Below are positions 1 through 13,200 of a stretch of 64,000 nt of DNA, piece by piece. The notes under the pieces were generated by a model. The model was not told the DNA's origin and did no database searches. It saw only the letters and a list, made by a program, of their open reading frames with translations. Both the position numbers and the translations under genes were made by a program. The stretch lies in contig JBBDHG010000019.1 in the NCBI GenBank assembly GCA_037951165.1, forward strand, positions 8,153,001 through 8,217,000, in the 5' to 3' direction. The stretch is from Lophius americanus (lineage: Eukaryota; Chordata; Actinopteri; Lophiiformes; Lophiidae). Position 1 is the first letter of the stretch. Each line of letters opens with the position of its first letter.

Positions 1-774
1 CTCTGGGGTACCTCAGCACCTTTCTCTACATGAAGTTTATAAGGAAGACTGGAAATCTCATTGGTCTTGTGCAGCAGTGATCCTGTAGGCAACAACAGCC
101 GTGCATGTGTGGTCCAAGGTTGTGATGATGTGATGGATGATGTGAGTAATTCTCATTAACAAGGAAATGGCACATTAACATTTATGACTTTTGAAAGAGG
201 CCTGATTACCTGCAGTTGCATCGGTTGAGCCCAGTTCTGTGTGTAGACACTATAATTTCCAGATTACGCTATTTTCATATACACGCCTTGTGAAACTGAA
301 CACACAGCTGCTTTATTTCCATGCTCGCTGGCTTTTCCAGTAACTGCAGTAAATTTTTATTCCAACTCCTCTTTTTTACTGCAACGTCCTTCATTTAAAA
401 GTGACTATTTTTTTCTTTCGTGCTCAAGCAACAGAATTAGTTCAGCTCTCCCTCTGTCCATCCTCCCCTTTAGCAGCTTTTTCTATTTTCTGGGGCCCAC
501 AAGTGCTGCAATCCCTTCTTCTGGCCTCGGTTTCTAACCCCGATCAAATGTTAGGCTTTAAAAATGCTAAAGTTTGATGTGGATGAGCAACTGCCTATGA
601 AACACTTTAATCCGACTTGCTGTAATGTATTTAATTTCACACCCTCTGATGGTGTTGCCCCTTCTTAAGATTATCCAAGGAAAGATGGGGGTGGGGATGG
701 GGGCACGAGGGCATGGCAGGAGAGTCGGAGGAGGAAGGGGGGTTGGTCACTGAAGCCCTTCATTGAAGAGAACA

Positions 775-779
<5 letters not shown>

Positions 780-818
<39 letters not shown>
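780..818. repeat. (AG)n microsatellite
   Basis: About 39 bases of pure AG dinucleotide. Confidence 0.95.
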
Positions 819-822
<4 letters not shown>

Positions 823-1889
823 GTCAGGAGTGTGAATAAACAGGAAAAAGATGCAATAAAGAATTAAAAGAATCAAGTGTAGGCTGAAGAACTGGTGCGA
901 GTCCGCAAGAAAAGAGTGATAAGTAAGGGAAAAAAAGCGTTTTTTTTAAAACCGAGGAGAAATTTCGCCACAGAGCTGGCTTCACAGAGAATAAGGAGAA
1001 TGCCACTTTACAATTTGGAATGCTTGTATTCAAATAGGAGGTTGGAGATTTGGAGCCTGAAGATTGCAGCTATATCTGCATTGTCACATCCCCCTGCTTG
1101 GATAAGGGGAAAAGACACCCTGGCAAATCCCATTGTAGAGCTTGGGAGCTTCATAAAAGTTAAGGAGCGATGGATATAGTCTTGGCTCCCTTATGAGATG
1201 AGGATCTATCTGGCCTGGCTTCGGAAGCCCTAGACGCATACGCAGGGATATTGGAGGCAATAATTCCTCGGGATGGGAGCATACACAGGCTCCTTTATAT
1301 CGCCCCCTAATATCCAATTTACGGGCTCAGGCCCTCCGCCAGAGCAGCCCCCGAGAACTTAGAATGCACAAACGCCAGCGTGAGATGGAATTAGGGCCAA
1401 GTTCTCTTTTCTTCTTTTTGCCAAAACTTTGAGGCTTACAGAAATATGAAACTGTTTTTCCCTCTCACTCCTCCCCCCTGTCTTGTCCATTCATTCATCT
1501 ATTCCATGGACAAGGACCTGAGAGCAATCAATAATTTGACCCTGAGATGGAAAACAACTCGAGACTACATGTTTTTGTTTAAAGCGGCAAAATCCAACAC
1601 GGTGACTAAGAGATCATGGAAATCGGAAATAAGACACAATCAAATTTAAATTTGTTAGGCTGCAGGTTTTAGATAAAAAACTAAGTCAATAGAAATGAGG
1701 ACTATTTACTCCCTTAGAAGAGTTCTGGGCGTGAGAGGAATCACTCATGCTTAGATGAGGGAGAATATATTTAGGTTTTGGTTAAAAAAGTAAAAGTTAG
1801 AAAGTACATACATGCTTAAGAGGCGTGATATTCCCCCTCTGCTGATCTCCTTATCCTCTCCTTAGTCTCCCTAAGCAGTATCTGCTGCA

Positions 1890-1955
1890 CACACACGCAC
1901 ATACACACACACACACGCACGGGTACACACACACACACACAAACGCACACACACA
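1890..1955. repeat. Interrupted (CA)n microsatellite
   Basis: CA-rich tract with CGCA, TACA and AAAC interruptions. Confidence 0.85.
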
Positions 1956-2474
1956 TCGGCAAACACAGTGACTTTCCTTCCACTACTGCTGGATGAATCT
2001 CCCATGAACCTTTGCCAGCCTCCCTTGTCGGTGGATGTATTTACTCATAACAAGGGCTTAGTCCAATAAGAATATATGGTGATTTATACTGTAACCAGCA
2101 GCGGATTGTGTTGCCTGATGCTTCAAGTGTTTTACACTTTGCTAAACTCTCCGACATGTAGAAAATCCCCCATTTCTACCAGTCCCTTCTCCTCCTGCTC
2201 ACCACCCGTCACCAGGCAAAAAAAACAAACCTGTGATTAGACTGCAGAGGCAAAATATGGCTCTGAACCTGCTCACACTGTACAGAGTCATGTAATAACA
2301 GGCTGTACTGCCACAAAAAGACAACGTTTCCCATTTGAGAAAAAGTCCTTCGGTTACATACATTTATCTTTAAAACCAACTATGATGTTTCCTTCCTCCA
2401 GAAGGAAAAGAAAAAATGACGCGTGGATAGTGCAACCAAAATATTGCATTTTTAACACGATGATAATGATGATG

Positions 2475-2516
2475 ATGGTGATGATAAAAGATAAAGTTAT
2501 CCTTTATCATCACCAT
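2475..2516. repeat. Near-perfect 20-bp hairpin in GAT-rich repeat
   Basis: The arm at 2475-2494 (starts ATGGTGATGATAAAAG) pairs with the arm at 2497-2516 (TTATCCTTTATCATCACCAT) with one mismatch and a two-base loop. It sits in a GAT-rich tract and is probably a palindromic microsatellite. Confidence 0.6.
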
Positions 2517-2649
2517 GATTATGATCATCCACATTGGAGTCATTATTATCATCGTTGTTCACCATCTGTTTCTACCAAATCTCTTAAATACTTTAATATT
2601 TCAAGGTACAGAAGTTGAATTAGTCCCAAATTAGAAATGTTTGGGTTTT

Positions 2650-2915
2650 AAATGCTGCTTTTCTGTCACAGCAAGACGATATCTTATTTTGTCAACCTTC
2701 TTGACCCTGCTGGACTACGGTGATGTCTCATACATGGCCGCTTCTGCACACTGGTTTTCTGTTATTGTGCCTTGATATACGGGACCGGATGCAAACCACT
2801 TCAGCACCATTGTACTTTCTATGTTGCAGCTGAGCGTCCATCTTTACATTTAAGACATGCACACTGGCTGCTACTCATTTATAAAACTCTCCTAGGTCTG
2901 GTGACCTCATACCTG
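2650..2915 (+). mobile_element. LINE (non-LTR retrotransposon) reverse transcriptase fragment
   Basis: Frame-broken translation shows typical C-terminal RT-region residues of fish LINEs: ARRYLILSTFLTLLDYGDVSYM, then after a stop and frameshift HHCTFYVAAERPSLHLRHAHW and LLLIYKTLLGLVTSYL. The LDYGDV, HHC..Y and HW...IYK.L.G patterns are characteristic of non-LTR elements. It is degenerate and cannot be functional. Clade is not assigned. Confidence 0.78.
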
Positions 2916-3642
2916 TGTGCATACTTAATGAGAAGCCAATAGGAACTGAAGTGTTTAAGTGCCAAATACATTCTGATAGACTAGATATAACATTAATTTC
3001 ATCTCTTGAAGAAAACAATCATCATAACCTCAAATATAAAAATGATTTGTGTCTTTTGAAAGTATGTAACTCCAACCATAAGACTTTAACGAGAGCCTTT
3101 AATGTTTTTTCAATGGTTTGTCAGGCAAAAGTTCACCACACTTCATTTTCTGTTATCATTCATAACTTTAAACAACCTGTTTCCGCAAGTCCGATAGTTT
3201 TGTAACAAGGTCCTCATATTTTTGATATCTGATGTCAGACTCTCAGGCTCGTTCTATTTGTCTCCATTGAATACTGTCTCTGTCCTAACTCCCCAAATGG
3301 CTTCGCATTTGAGAATACGAAGCTGATATCATCCATCTATTTTCACTGAAAGGTCAAGCAGAGTGTGTTGGAGTCATAAAAATCCTCCACGTCATTATTG
3401 GATCATTTCTTTGTCCGCTGGCATGGATGCAGCACAGTGGAAATGGGATGATATATCGGTGGTGGTCGATAGTCGATCTATAATGACTGTGTTGTTGGGA
3501 TTTCACTTTAGAATAATTTATTACCTCGCTGATCAATAACTAATCTCGGACATAGTCAGCGCTGAAATAAAGAGGAGAATGATGACGGCAGAGGGAGAGG
3601 CTCTACTGGAATGTGTGGGAAACTGATGCCCCCCACCTGCCA

Positions 3643-3643
<1 letters not shown>

Positions 3644-3702
<59 letters not shown>
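3644..3702. repeat. (CA)n microsatellite
   Basis: About 29 uninterrupted CA units, then an impure CA tail to about 3724. It generates false His-Thr and Cys-Val open frames on the two strands. Confidence 0.95.
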
Positions 3703-3707
<5 letters not shown>

Positions 3708-4250
3708 CACACCCACACACACACTCTCAATCTTGTAGGCAGGTCTCTGCTCAACCGAAGAACAATGTAGATCATCACAGGGCCAAAAAAGTTGTGTTTT
3801 TTTTCTTTATTAGACGAAATGAGTGATCTGGGTAATATAATAAGAGTTTCTTCTCTTTAGTGTATATTTGTGTGCGTGTGCAGGTTGAAACAGATGTGTG
3901 TTTCCCTGTGTGGTGGTTTTAATACGTACATGAATGTGTCAATCTCGGAGCACTTCTGCGTGTTTACAAGCCTTTTACATTTTACACCTGTTTTTGTGTG
4001 CATGTGTGTGTTGTCCTGTGGAGCTGGGGGGCTGAACCCTCTGCCCTCAGATTAGCCCCTGGCTGATAGGATTAGGCTCTAATGACTGGGACTTGGAAGA
4101 CAAAGAGAGTTTCTTTAAAGAGGCTTAGATATGGAAGAATTAGCAGCAACCTTCTATTGCTCTTTCTTTCTCTCTTTTCTTGCCTTTTTCTTGCTCCTTC
4201 TCTTCCTCTTCTCCCTTCTTTATGATCTCTTCTCACACGCAAGTTGTCTC

Positions 4251-4912
4251 CACACTGTAAAAAGAGAATTGTTTGATGAACTCAAAACGTTACTTTAGCT
4301 GGTAACACTCAATGAAATGATGTGCTCTCGACTTAAATTGATAAGTTCGACTCAAAAATACTTAATTTGATTTAGTTAACTAGTTGAAGTTATTCCTTTA
4401 AGCTCATCAGGAATTTTAAAATGCAAGTTTAGACCTAAAACGCATAAAAAATGAAATAAGCATAGGAAGTTCTCTCTCATAAAACATCATTTCATGGTTT
4501 TACCTTCATAACATGAAATATAAAACAGTAAATGTTTGAATATGAAATTATAATTTTTCCTGCAGTGTTTTAAGACAAATATTACCCACAAGAGAATTGT
4601 TGGTGATTTGATAAAATTACTTCCACTGGTGACATAATCAAATTAAGTGTTTCAGACATCAATTAATAGATTAAACTTAAAATACTTAATTTAATTTAGG
4701 TTACTAGTTTACGTTATTTATGTAAGCTAATCAACAATTTTCTTTTTGCAGTGCATGATTGGACCTCAAAAGCCTGAAAAACATCAAATTCCAGCTTTGT
4801 AAATTCTTGAAATCTATTTCAGAATTAAGTACTTCCAACGTGAATTTTAGACTCAATAGCATTAAATTAAATTGTGTGTTACCAGTGAGGAAATAGCTTT
4901 TTTACAGTGTAG
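4251..4912. mobile_element. Candidate MITE with terminal inverted repeats and internal duplication
   Basis: The left end CACTGTAAAAAGA (from 4252) is matched by an inverted TCTTTTTACAGTG-like end (CTTTTTTACAGTG, near 4897-4909). Extended inverted similarity continues inward: CTGGTAACACTCAAT at about 4310 against ATTGTGTGTTACCAG at about 4872-4886. A second, direct diverged copy of the left arm lies at about 4592-4745 (GAGAATTGTTGGTGAT, ATACTTAATTTAATTTAG, AGCTAATCAACAATTTT). No coding capacity is seen. The family is not identified and no target duplication is clear. Confidence 0.55.
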
Positions 4913-7900
4913 ATGTATTTGAACACCACTCCTTTCTCCTGCATGCTTCCGTCTGGCCGTCTGACAAGTTTGCAAACCCAATCAATGCTTTGGAAATGCG
5001 AAGGGTCAATATGCGGTTTTAAAGGCACATATATTTTCATCATACTTATCGTTTAAAATTGACAGATTTCAGAAGACAGCTGAACCAGAGCCACATCGCT
5101 GTGCCTGCTTGCACTCAGTCCAATTGACATTTAGTTTCTGCAATATGCACACCAGATTTGAGGTCTAATTTAGTTTTAAATTTGCATCTGAATGACATTT
5201 TCTCTTTATAAATTGTGCGCCATTGCACCAGTTTATGACACGACAGAGCAGACTTTGTCCTTATGTAGCATTTATTTCTACAGCTGGTTGTATTTCTTTC
5301 TCTTCTAAGCATTCTTCTCATCCCAGCGAAGAGCCCATTCGGGCTCAAAACACTGCAGTTCAAAAAAAATAAAATACATTAAAGTAAAAAATTGAACAGG
5401 AACAGATGAGTGTTGTGAGTCATAGGAGAAATAATTAATTGCAATCTCTAGAGTAAAACTATCAGATCTGACCTTGCAACCATTCTGAAAGTCTTCGATG
5501 CAATTCAATGCTGGGGAATCTCCGTCCAACGGCGAACAATGCTGCAGAGCTGGAAGGCCGGGGTTTTTTCGATAGCCGGTCTTATTAGCCTCTATGCTAA
5601 AGGGTCTGATTCCCAAAGGCCCTGCTCAGGTTATAATTGCCCTGGCCTCAGATGCTCTCCGAGATTGAATGCCATCTGAAAAGCAACTCAACAACAGCAA
5701 AAAAAAAAAAGAGGGGTTTAAGAGATTTTCTGCCAGCTTACATAAGAAGAGAGGAGAGCAGCTCCTTTTGGTTGGAGCTGAGAGGCTGCATGTGTGTTTA
5801 TGTCTGCGCAGATAAAACCACTGGTGGATGCAACCGTTAGAAGAGTACTGCTCTAAAAGCACTGGTATTTTAATTTGGAGCAGAGTGTGTGTTTGCAGAG
5901 TCTTGTATGAGTTGCAGTGAAAGAAAGTGTAGGCAATGCCTGTGAATAGGAAAAACAGCGAGGGGAAAAAGACGGAGGAGCCCAATATAAAGAAAGGCGG
6001 GGTGGACATCGGGATTCGTACGGGAAATTGTGTACAGTACTGTGAGTCTGAGGGCGAGTGTTGGTTTTCCGAGTCCCAGCTGGGTTCTAATCCGTCTGAC
6101 TCGCATAAACCTGGCTGAGCGGAGAAGGCGAGCGCACTGGCATTAGCATGGAGGCACTGTGAGTTTGCCCACCAGCCAATCTCCTGTCACTGCTGATCCA
6201 GTTATTGAACTGTTTCTTTAGATTGTTACCAAAGTCATGGCCTTAAATTCAGCATTTAAATAGGGTTTAAAGCTATGAGTCAAGAATGTAAGTGACCTAC
6301 GATCCTTTGAAAGAAAGCACTGCCAGATACATAACTACTTGAAGTAAAACTTTTTCAATTCTTTTCTGGGAAAATAGTAATAAAAGATACAATAAGTGAA
6401 TAATTAGTGGGCTAATTTGCCATGATGTGTTAATACTTGACTTTGATTCTATGAAAAAAAAAAAAGAAAAGGAAAAGAAAAGAAAATATAGTTCAAAGCC
6501 TGGATTTCCATCTGTGAGTCTCTGCACACATGTCCGCGTCTGTGAGCCACATTCACAAATCCTCAAAGCCAAATCAAGAGCGTTTACAGTGTAATAACGG
6601 TGACATCATGCAGTTTTCCTAACCATCCCCTGAGTTATAGTGAGTCTAATTTGCCCTAAAATACTTGCATGCATACACACAGACACACACAGCAGACTAG
6701 GATACAACCATACACACACACGCACATATGCACACACACACACTTCTCCCCTGCGTTGTACACTCGCTGCCTGTTGGCTTTCATCCATCGTTTGGCGCTA
6801 GATGAGGACCATATGCAGCCCCGGTGCAATTATTGTGCAGAGAATTGGTAGAACAACAAGAGGGTGCTTTAACAGGGCAGTAAAAGCAGGTAAGGTCCTT
6901 CATTAAGCCAGATCAGGTTACAGAGATGTTGTCGACCAGAGACTGGCTCTCAGACTGGCTGGGACACATTTCACCGTAGATATGCAGTAAATCTGAGGAG
7001 ACCCTTCGCTGTGTGGCCACATTTTAGGTTCACACATACTGACAGTATGACTTTCTGCAAGTAGCTGTGTCACGCTTCAACATTTGACCTGTCTGAACGT
7101 CTGAAGGGAAGTAACATGTGACCTGTAATGGTATTGAACACGTCATCCCACCAGACCCTTTATTTGCGTTTGATAAGTGAAAGGTCAGTTAGTAAAATTT
7201 ATGCACCACACTGTGATATTAACTCCCTCAGATGACTCAAACTAATCCGCATTGCTCGTAAATAACTAACAGGTTTTTAATTGATTTAATAGGATATCAT
7301 AGGCCAAGATATTTTCAAATTCTTCTCACACATGTGCAGCAGCAGAAAAGTCCTTTCAGTCTGTGCTTTTCCAAACAGGGATTCCACAGTGCAGGTCCTG
7401 CAGGCACAAATGTACTTCAGCAAAACTACAGCGTTATTGTCTGAAAGTTTACATCGGAAAACTTAAGTAAAAGCACGTATAGAGATAAAGTAGGTGCAGA
7501 ACGGTCCCTTTCAGGATGATGTTTTCCTCTATATAAGTTATGAGATAATATTTCATACCTCTGCAGAACTTCACTAACTGTCGGAATGCGTCTGAGTAAT
7601 AGCACAGAATGAATCATTATAGTTACGAGGGACGAAGAAGATCCATTCAGCAGGAGGCAATTCAAACAAATATAACAATATATTATATGGCAGGGTTTTT
7701 GGTTATTTCTGCATTCATGCGTAAAAGTCACTTTAAATTTATATTTGGCTGGGTCTGCTTGTAGCTATGTTATGCTCTTAAATGTTTGGTTTTTTTGCAT
7801 CTTTTTATCTGTTGAAGAAATTATACATTTACATCTCCACCCAAAAATAACAATTAATGTAAAGCTATAAAATATATGTGTTGGTATAAAAGTAGAATAT

Positions 7901-9071
7901 AGATATAAATTAGTAGAAGTAATTAAAACTTGTACTCAGTAAAGTAGATGAAGTTTGAAGCATTGATTAAGTATTAAATATTTTGGAATTTTAAACATAA
8001 CTGTGTTTAAAACTGTCAACATTACTGTGTTTGGTACATGCCTTGTTATTTTGTCCTACACAAACACCCTTCTTTGTTAAATTCATCATAACTGTGTAAT
8101 CTGGCAATTCAGACCTTTTTTGGACATTTGTTTAATTTAGTAATTAGTACTTTTCTAATCTTCTTTTACAATTTGCATTAAAGTGAATTACAAATTAAAT
8201 GTATTATTTAATTAAGCCTACCATGCAGTAGCCACCCGTGTAGATTTTATATAAGTCTATATTACATGCTGTGATACTTAATATGTGAAGTAAAATAAGA
8301 TTGAAGGTTTTATTCCAGGGTTTAATGAAAAATAAGAAGAACAGGGAACTGAACGGTTGTAGTGGTTTGGCGGTAAGAACCCATGCAGGCACAACGTAAT
8401 CACTGGTAAAGTGTCAGTACACTGATTTACTCTGTCACTGTCTCTGGGTGGAAATTATGATTATCTCCCGTTTAAAAAAAGCACCAGCGGCCAGTCACTC
8501 ACTTAAACTGTTTGTTGAATTACAGCAATTTGTAGAGTCTGTTTCCCAGCTTGGTTATTCAAAAATTCTTAAATAGATGGTAAAGAGTTTGAGTTTGAGT
8601 TTGAGGGATCACCAGAAGTTTTCAGAAACAAAGAAAAAACACAAAGAAAAAACAGTAACTACAGTTTTAGTTAGTGTTGCTTGAATATTTTCTAAATGGA
8701 TATATAGATGAGAGTTAATTGACACCTGCTCAAGATCATTAAACAGTGGCAGTGGCAGTAAAAATATACAAAACGTAATAAAAAAAATAATAGTGTAAAA
8801 AGAAGTGTGCACATTCATTCATATAAATCAAAGAGTACAAAAACAAATAAACACATACATAAATATTTACGTATCTGTATACTAAGACTTAATGCAAATC
8901 GAAAAGGATAAGCTCCATATTAAAAGATAAGATTAAAGAATTATGCAAATTGAAAAAAACTTTCCTTTTTTTGCAGAGCCTACGGCTTTTATTTAAAATT
9001 GCTGCTCTTTGCTCATAGTTTTGAATTATTATTATTATATTTTTTTATTGATGCTTTTATCAGATTTTACC

Positions 9072-9141
9072 TTGAAGGACTTTGAGATTAGATCCAAATG
9101 TAAAGTGCATTATAAATAAAATGCATTATTATTATTATTAA
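9072..9141 (-). mobile_element. LINE/SINE-type 3' tail, copy 1
   Basis: The reverse complement reads (TAA)n TGCATTTTATTTATAATGC, ACTTTACATTTGGATC, TAATCTCAAAGTCC. It nearly matches the + strand segment at 42496-42570. A trinucleotide tail joined to a shared unique sequence is typical of the 3' ends of dispersed retroelements. Confidence 0.55.
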
Positions 9142-9275
9142 ATTTACTAATGGGAAAACAGACAAAAAAAAATAAAAACATGTATAAAAAATACAAATAT
9201 TTGAGTCCTCAAATGTGGAGATAGCTATAAGTGACAGTATGCAAAGAAAGATAAGTATGAATGTAGTTATAACAC

Positions 9276-9362
<87 letters not shown>

Positions 9363-9370
9363 TGTGTGTG

Positions 9371-9420
<50 letters not shown>
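9276..9420. repeat. Long (TG)n microsatellite with TGCG interruptions
   Basis: About 145 bases of TG with an internal TGCG block at about 9345-9364. The open frames through it are repeats, not genes. Confidence 0.95.
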
Positions 9421-9422
<2 letters not shown>

Positions 9423-10124
9423 GGTAGAAGCTATAACGCAAATCCATCAGCAGTAAGCTGCTTGTAATGTGCCTTGCTTCTGTGCAGGTAACATTTAAGT
9501 GTTACATTCTTGACTAAAGCTCCTCCTATTTCAACAGTTTGCCTTCTAGCCAAGTAAACTTTTGCATTCCTTGGAAAACATGAAAACACATAACAGAAAA
9601 GAGTTATGAATTAAATGACACGTGAAGAAAGGTGCAAAGAGTCTATGCAAAGAAAAAGGGCTTTATGTGTTTATATGTTTATAAAGATGCAGGAACAAGT
9701 TCTCTGTAATTCAGGGTGTTTGATTGAAAATGTAATGGCTTTTTCATTTGGACTGTTTGATTTCTGCTCTTTGGAGTAGAAATCTTAATAATTGCAGATT
9801 TTCTTTGCAATTATAAAATCAAAGATGAGGCAAAAAAGTGAGAGGGAAGAATAATTATCTGAGGCAGGTGTAATAAACAAAAGAGGAAAGAAGGAACGAC
9901 AGAACAATGGGTATAAAGATAGAGGTGTCAAGCATTAGCACGTGCCAAGTCGTCTGTTGTTGTCTTTTGATGGTTATGACACTTGTGATAATTAACAAAA
10001 ACTAAATGGAATAAATTTGCATCAAACCATGTTACTTTTATTCTTTGACAGTTTGCACACTAGTGTAGAAGAACTTTCCACAAAAAAACAACCTTGCGTC
10101 TCCTTGTATGAAAAGCCGTGTTGG

Positions 10125-10126
<2 letters not shown>

Positions 10127-10193
<67 letters not shown>

Positions 10194-10228
10194 TGTGTGT
10201 GTGTGTGAGTGTGTACGTGTACGTGTGT
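10127..10228. repeat. (GT)n microsatellite
   Basis: About 100 bases of GT with GAGT and GTAC interruptions at the 3' end. It lies just upstream of a CpG-rich hairpin at 10280-10318. Confidence 0.95.
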
Positions 10229-13200
10229 TTCTCAGGAGTTGAATAATTGCTTCCATTTATTGCACAGTTAAGCTGCAGTCGTACGTCGCTGCACCAGCCG
10301 TCTGTGCTCCGACGTACGTCTGACATTTGTTGTTATGACAGGAATTTATGCTTTGAAAGCTTCTTAATTGGGATCCTGCGGGGTCGTACATTGCATATGG
10401 GGTCTTAGATGAGATGAAGTGACCTCTTTATGAACTTCAGTAGAGATAACTTTGTTTAGGAGAAATGGCTGTAGGTTCAATGGCAACCACTGTAGCCAAT
10501 CAGTACGCCTGATAATCTTATTCGCCGCTGCCACGATGGACGGGTGGCCCTTCACTGAACCACTGCAATGGTGTATGTTAATATCAAAAAACATTAATAA
10601 ATATACAGGCATAAGTATATGTGCCTTGCTCTGTAATTGCTTCAAAGCATCTGAGCTTGTTGTGTTATCCCTCGCTCCTTCCGATTTCCTGATAAATTAC
10701 ATTTTGTTGTTAAGAACGTGACAAAGATAATAAAGTTGAGTCTAATTTATCGGAAATACGTGTCAAATGATGTGTGTTAAGTATGTTAAGTGTGGTTAGC
10801 TAAAACAGACAGATGAATTACGCCGGTCACGTGTAACAGATAATACATTTGTGTATCACTTGACTAAAGACTAAAGACTAAAGGGTTTATGAATGCTTTA
10901 TAAATCGGTTACTAATTGCAAATTATCAATCAACTAATATAAGCAACTCGTAATACATATTTCAAGAATTATTGCGGGTTAACTTCACAAGTTACTTAAT
11001 AAACTGTTTATAAGCCATTCGTACACCCTCTATACGAGTATTCTATTGTGAAGTCCTACCTCAACTCGCTATAAATGGATCGTCCCCCTGATTGACATAA
11101 TATATGTGAGTGATGCTCTGTGGTTCTTGAGGCATGTCAGTGAGTCAGGGCAGAAATGAACATTCATGGTCACCTTGTGTTTACTGTGGGCCAGGAGATA
11201 CACTTCACCCACAAAAGCTAAATGTTGGTTGTAGTTGAGGCTTTTATACTGTACCAGCCACTTGGCAAAAAAGGCTATCATCTGGTGGAAGGCTTTTACT
11301 CTGAAAATCAACAAAAAGTCAATGTGACGTGATTTTGATGTAAAGAAAAACACAAACACATTTCCTCTGATCACTACTGTCATATGAAGTTAAGATTGCT
11401 TTACTTCTAATACAATTTGAAATTCAACCCATCCAATACAAACAAGTTGGAGTGTTTGGAAATCCAACCTTGTCAAAATAAAACTTCTTCTGCCAAAAAG
11501 GAGATATCCTCTGCATTATATGGAATCCCCTTAAATTGAAGTGAGGATACAAGGTCCAAAAAATGTTGCCTATTTGTAATTATCAAATAAGACATCTGTC
11601 ATTTCAAATTTGACCAATCGGGCCAAACAAAACAACTAAAACTCAACGTTTTCAAGACAATCACATCCCATATGTGATGTTCTAACAGCTGAATAAATGC
11701 ATTGGAGATGATGACGTTTAGCAAACTTGTCCTTCACAGACTGAATGGCATGTCCAGAATCCAAACATTTCACATGGCTCCTTTACAGCCGCTGTTTCCA
11801 TAGTGGGGTTTGCTGGTTTATTACCACTAGGCTATGCTGTGCTCCCAGGCCACTCTCCACTCCAGCCTAAACTCACACCCAATCCAGGAAAAGATGAGTC
11901 TTCGCACCTCCTCTGCAGCCTTCCCTCACTCCTTCCTTCCTACATCATTCCGATTTTCCCCATTCTGGTTTTATAGTTTGGCTCCAACATCCAGTCTGTC
12001 CCACTTGCTCTCTTGTAATCGTCATCGTTCATCTGTCTGCTTTGCCTTCCTCATTCTTTCTCACTTGCCCTTCCTTCCTTTGCTTGTCCCTCTCTATGGT
12101 GCTGGTCAATTCACAGTGTGCCTCAGAGGTGTGAGAACCCCAACTCATCCTCACCAATCCACCCACCGCCACCCTGAATGTCTGCAACTGGCCTAGACGT
12201 GATACCCGTCAGCCGAAACCTTCATCAATGTTTTTTTTATTTTTTTCATTAGACTGGAGTTCATATGTGAATGAAAATAAAAAAATATTCTCCTGTTCTT
12301 CCATCTCTCCTTCTGTCCTACTACATTCACTCCTCCCTATGTCTTACGCCCTTTGCAAAAGTGTTTGTGACCCAATCACCACACCTGGAATAATAGCAGC
12401 AGCGACAAATGTTGGAGGAAGGGGAGGGTGCCAGGCACTGGGAGAGAGAAAGGGTGAAGGAGGCAGGCAGGGAGGAAGGTGTGTATCATTGAATGATGAG
12501 TTCTCTATCTCTCTGTGGGGTTAATTCAGACTCAGCAACCTTTCAGAGTAAAAGTGAAGCTGCTGACCCAGTGGCTAGTGGGTAAATGTGAAAATTGACT
12601 GGCAGTATTCAACACAGCTCTATTCACAGACCTCTGCTATGTGCGTGTTTGAGTGCAAGTGTTTATAATTCTCTATATGAATCACACTTCTCCCCATATA
12701 GGAAAGCAGCTGTTCATCGCGTACGCATCAATAGGTGTGATGCACTGATGTCAGTGTCACTGTCACAAACAAGCAGCTATCTGCTCGGATACAGGCATTT
12801 GCATTTATTTTTCCACATGTTCACATTAACGCGGCAGCTAAGTGTGACATGTTCACAGAAAGAGAAAAGCAGTAGTTCTCTATCTTATATAGGCTTTGAA
12901 AGAACTAAAAAAAGCTCTGCATTGGTATTTTATAACAATATTTAATGGATTTATACTCAGTGACAAATGGCTTCTTAAAGCTTTATAATTTAACCAAAAT
13001 TATATTCCAGTCAGAGCTTAAGAAAAGTTTAAAGTTGATCAGATATTCTTTACTTGATTTAATATATATATCTATAGAAGTGTGTGTGTTTGTGAGTGAG
13101 TTCGTGTGAGTGTGCTTGGGTGATGCGCAAAGACAGAATTTAGCCTCAAATGAACAAAAACATTAATGGACAAAAACCCATCAGACAAGAATCCCCCTTG

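Noticed and set aside
9088..9447. 119-codon His-Thr open frame on the minus strand
   Set aside because: It is a translated (CA)n microsatellite; the same applies to frames over 3533-3826, 10017-10326 and 49464-49981.
11069..11383. 104-codon minus-strand open frame in upstream DNA
   Set aside because: No recognisable domain, no repeat relationship and no partner exons; the length is within chance for this much sequence.
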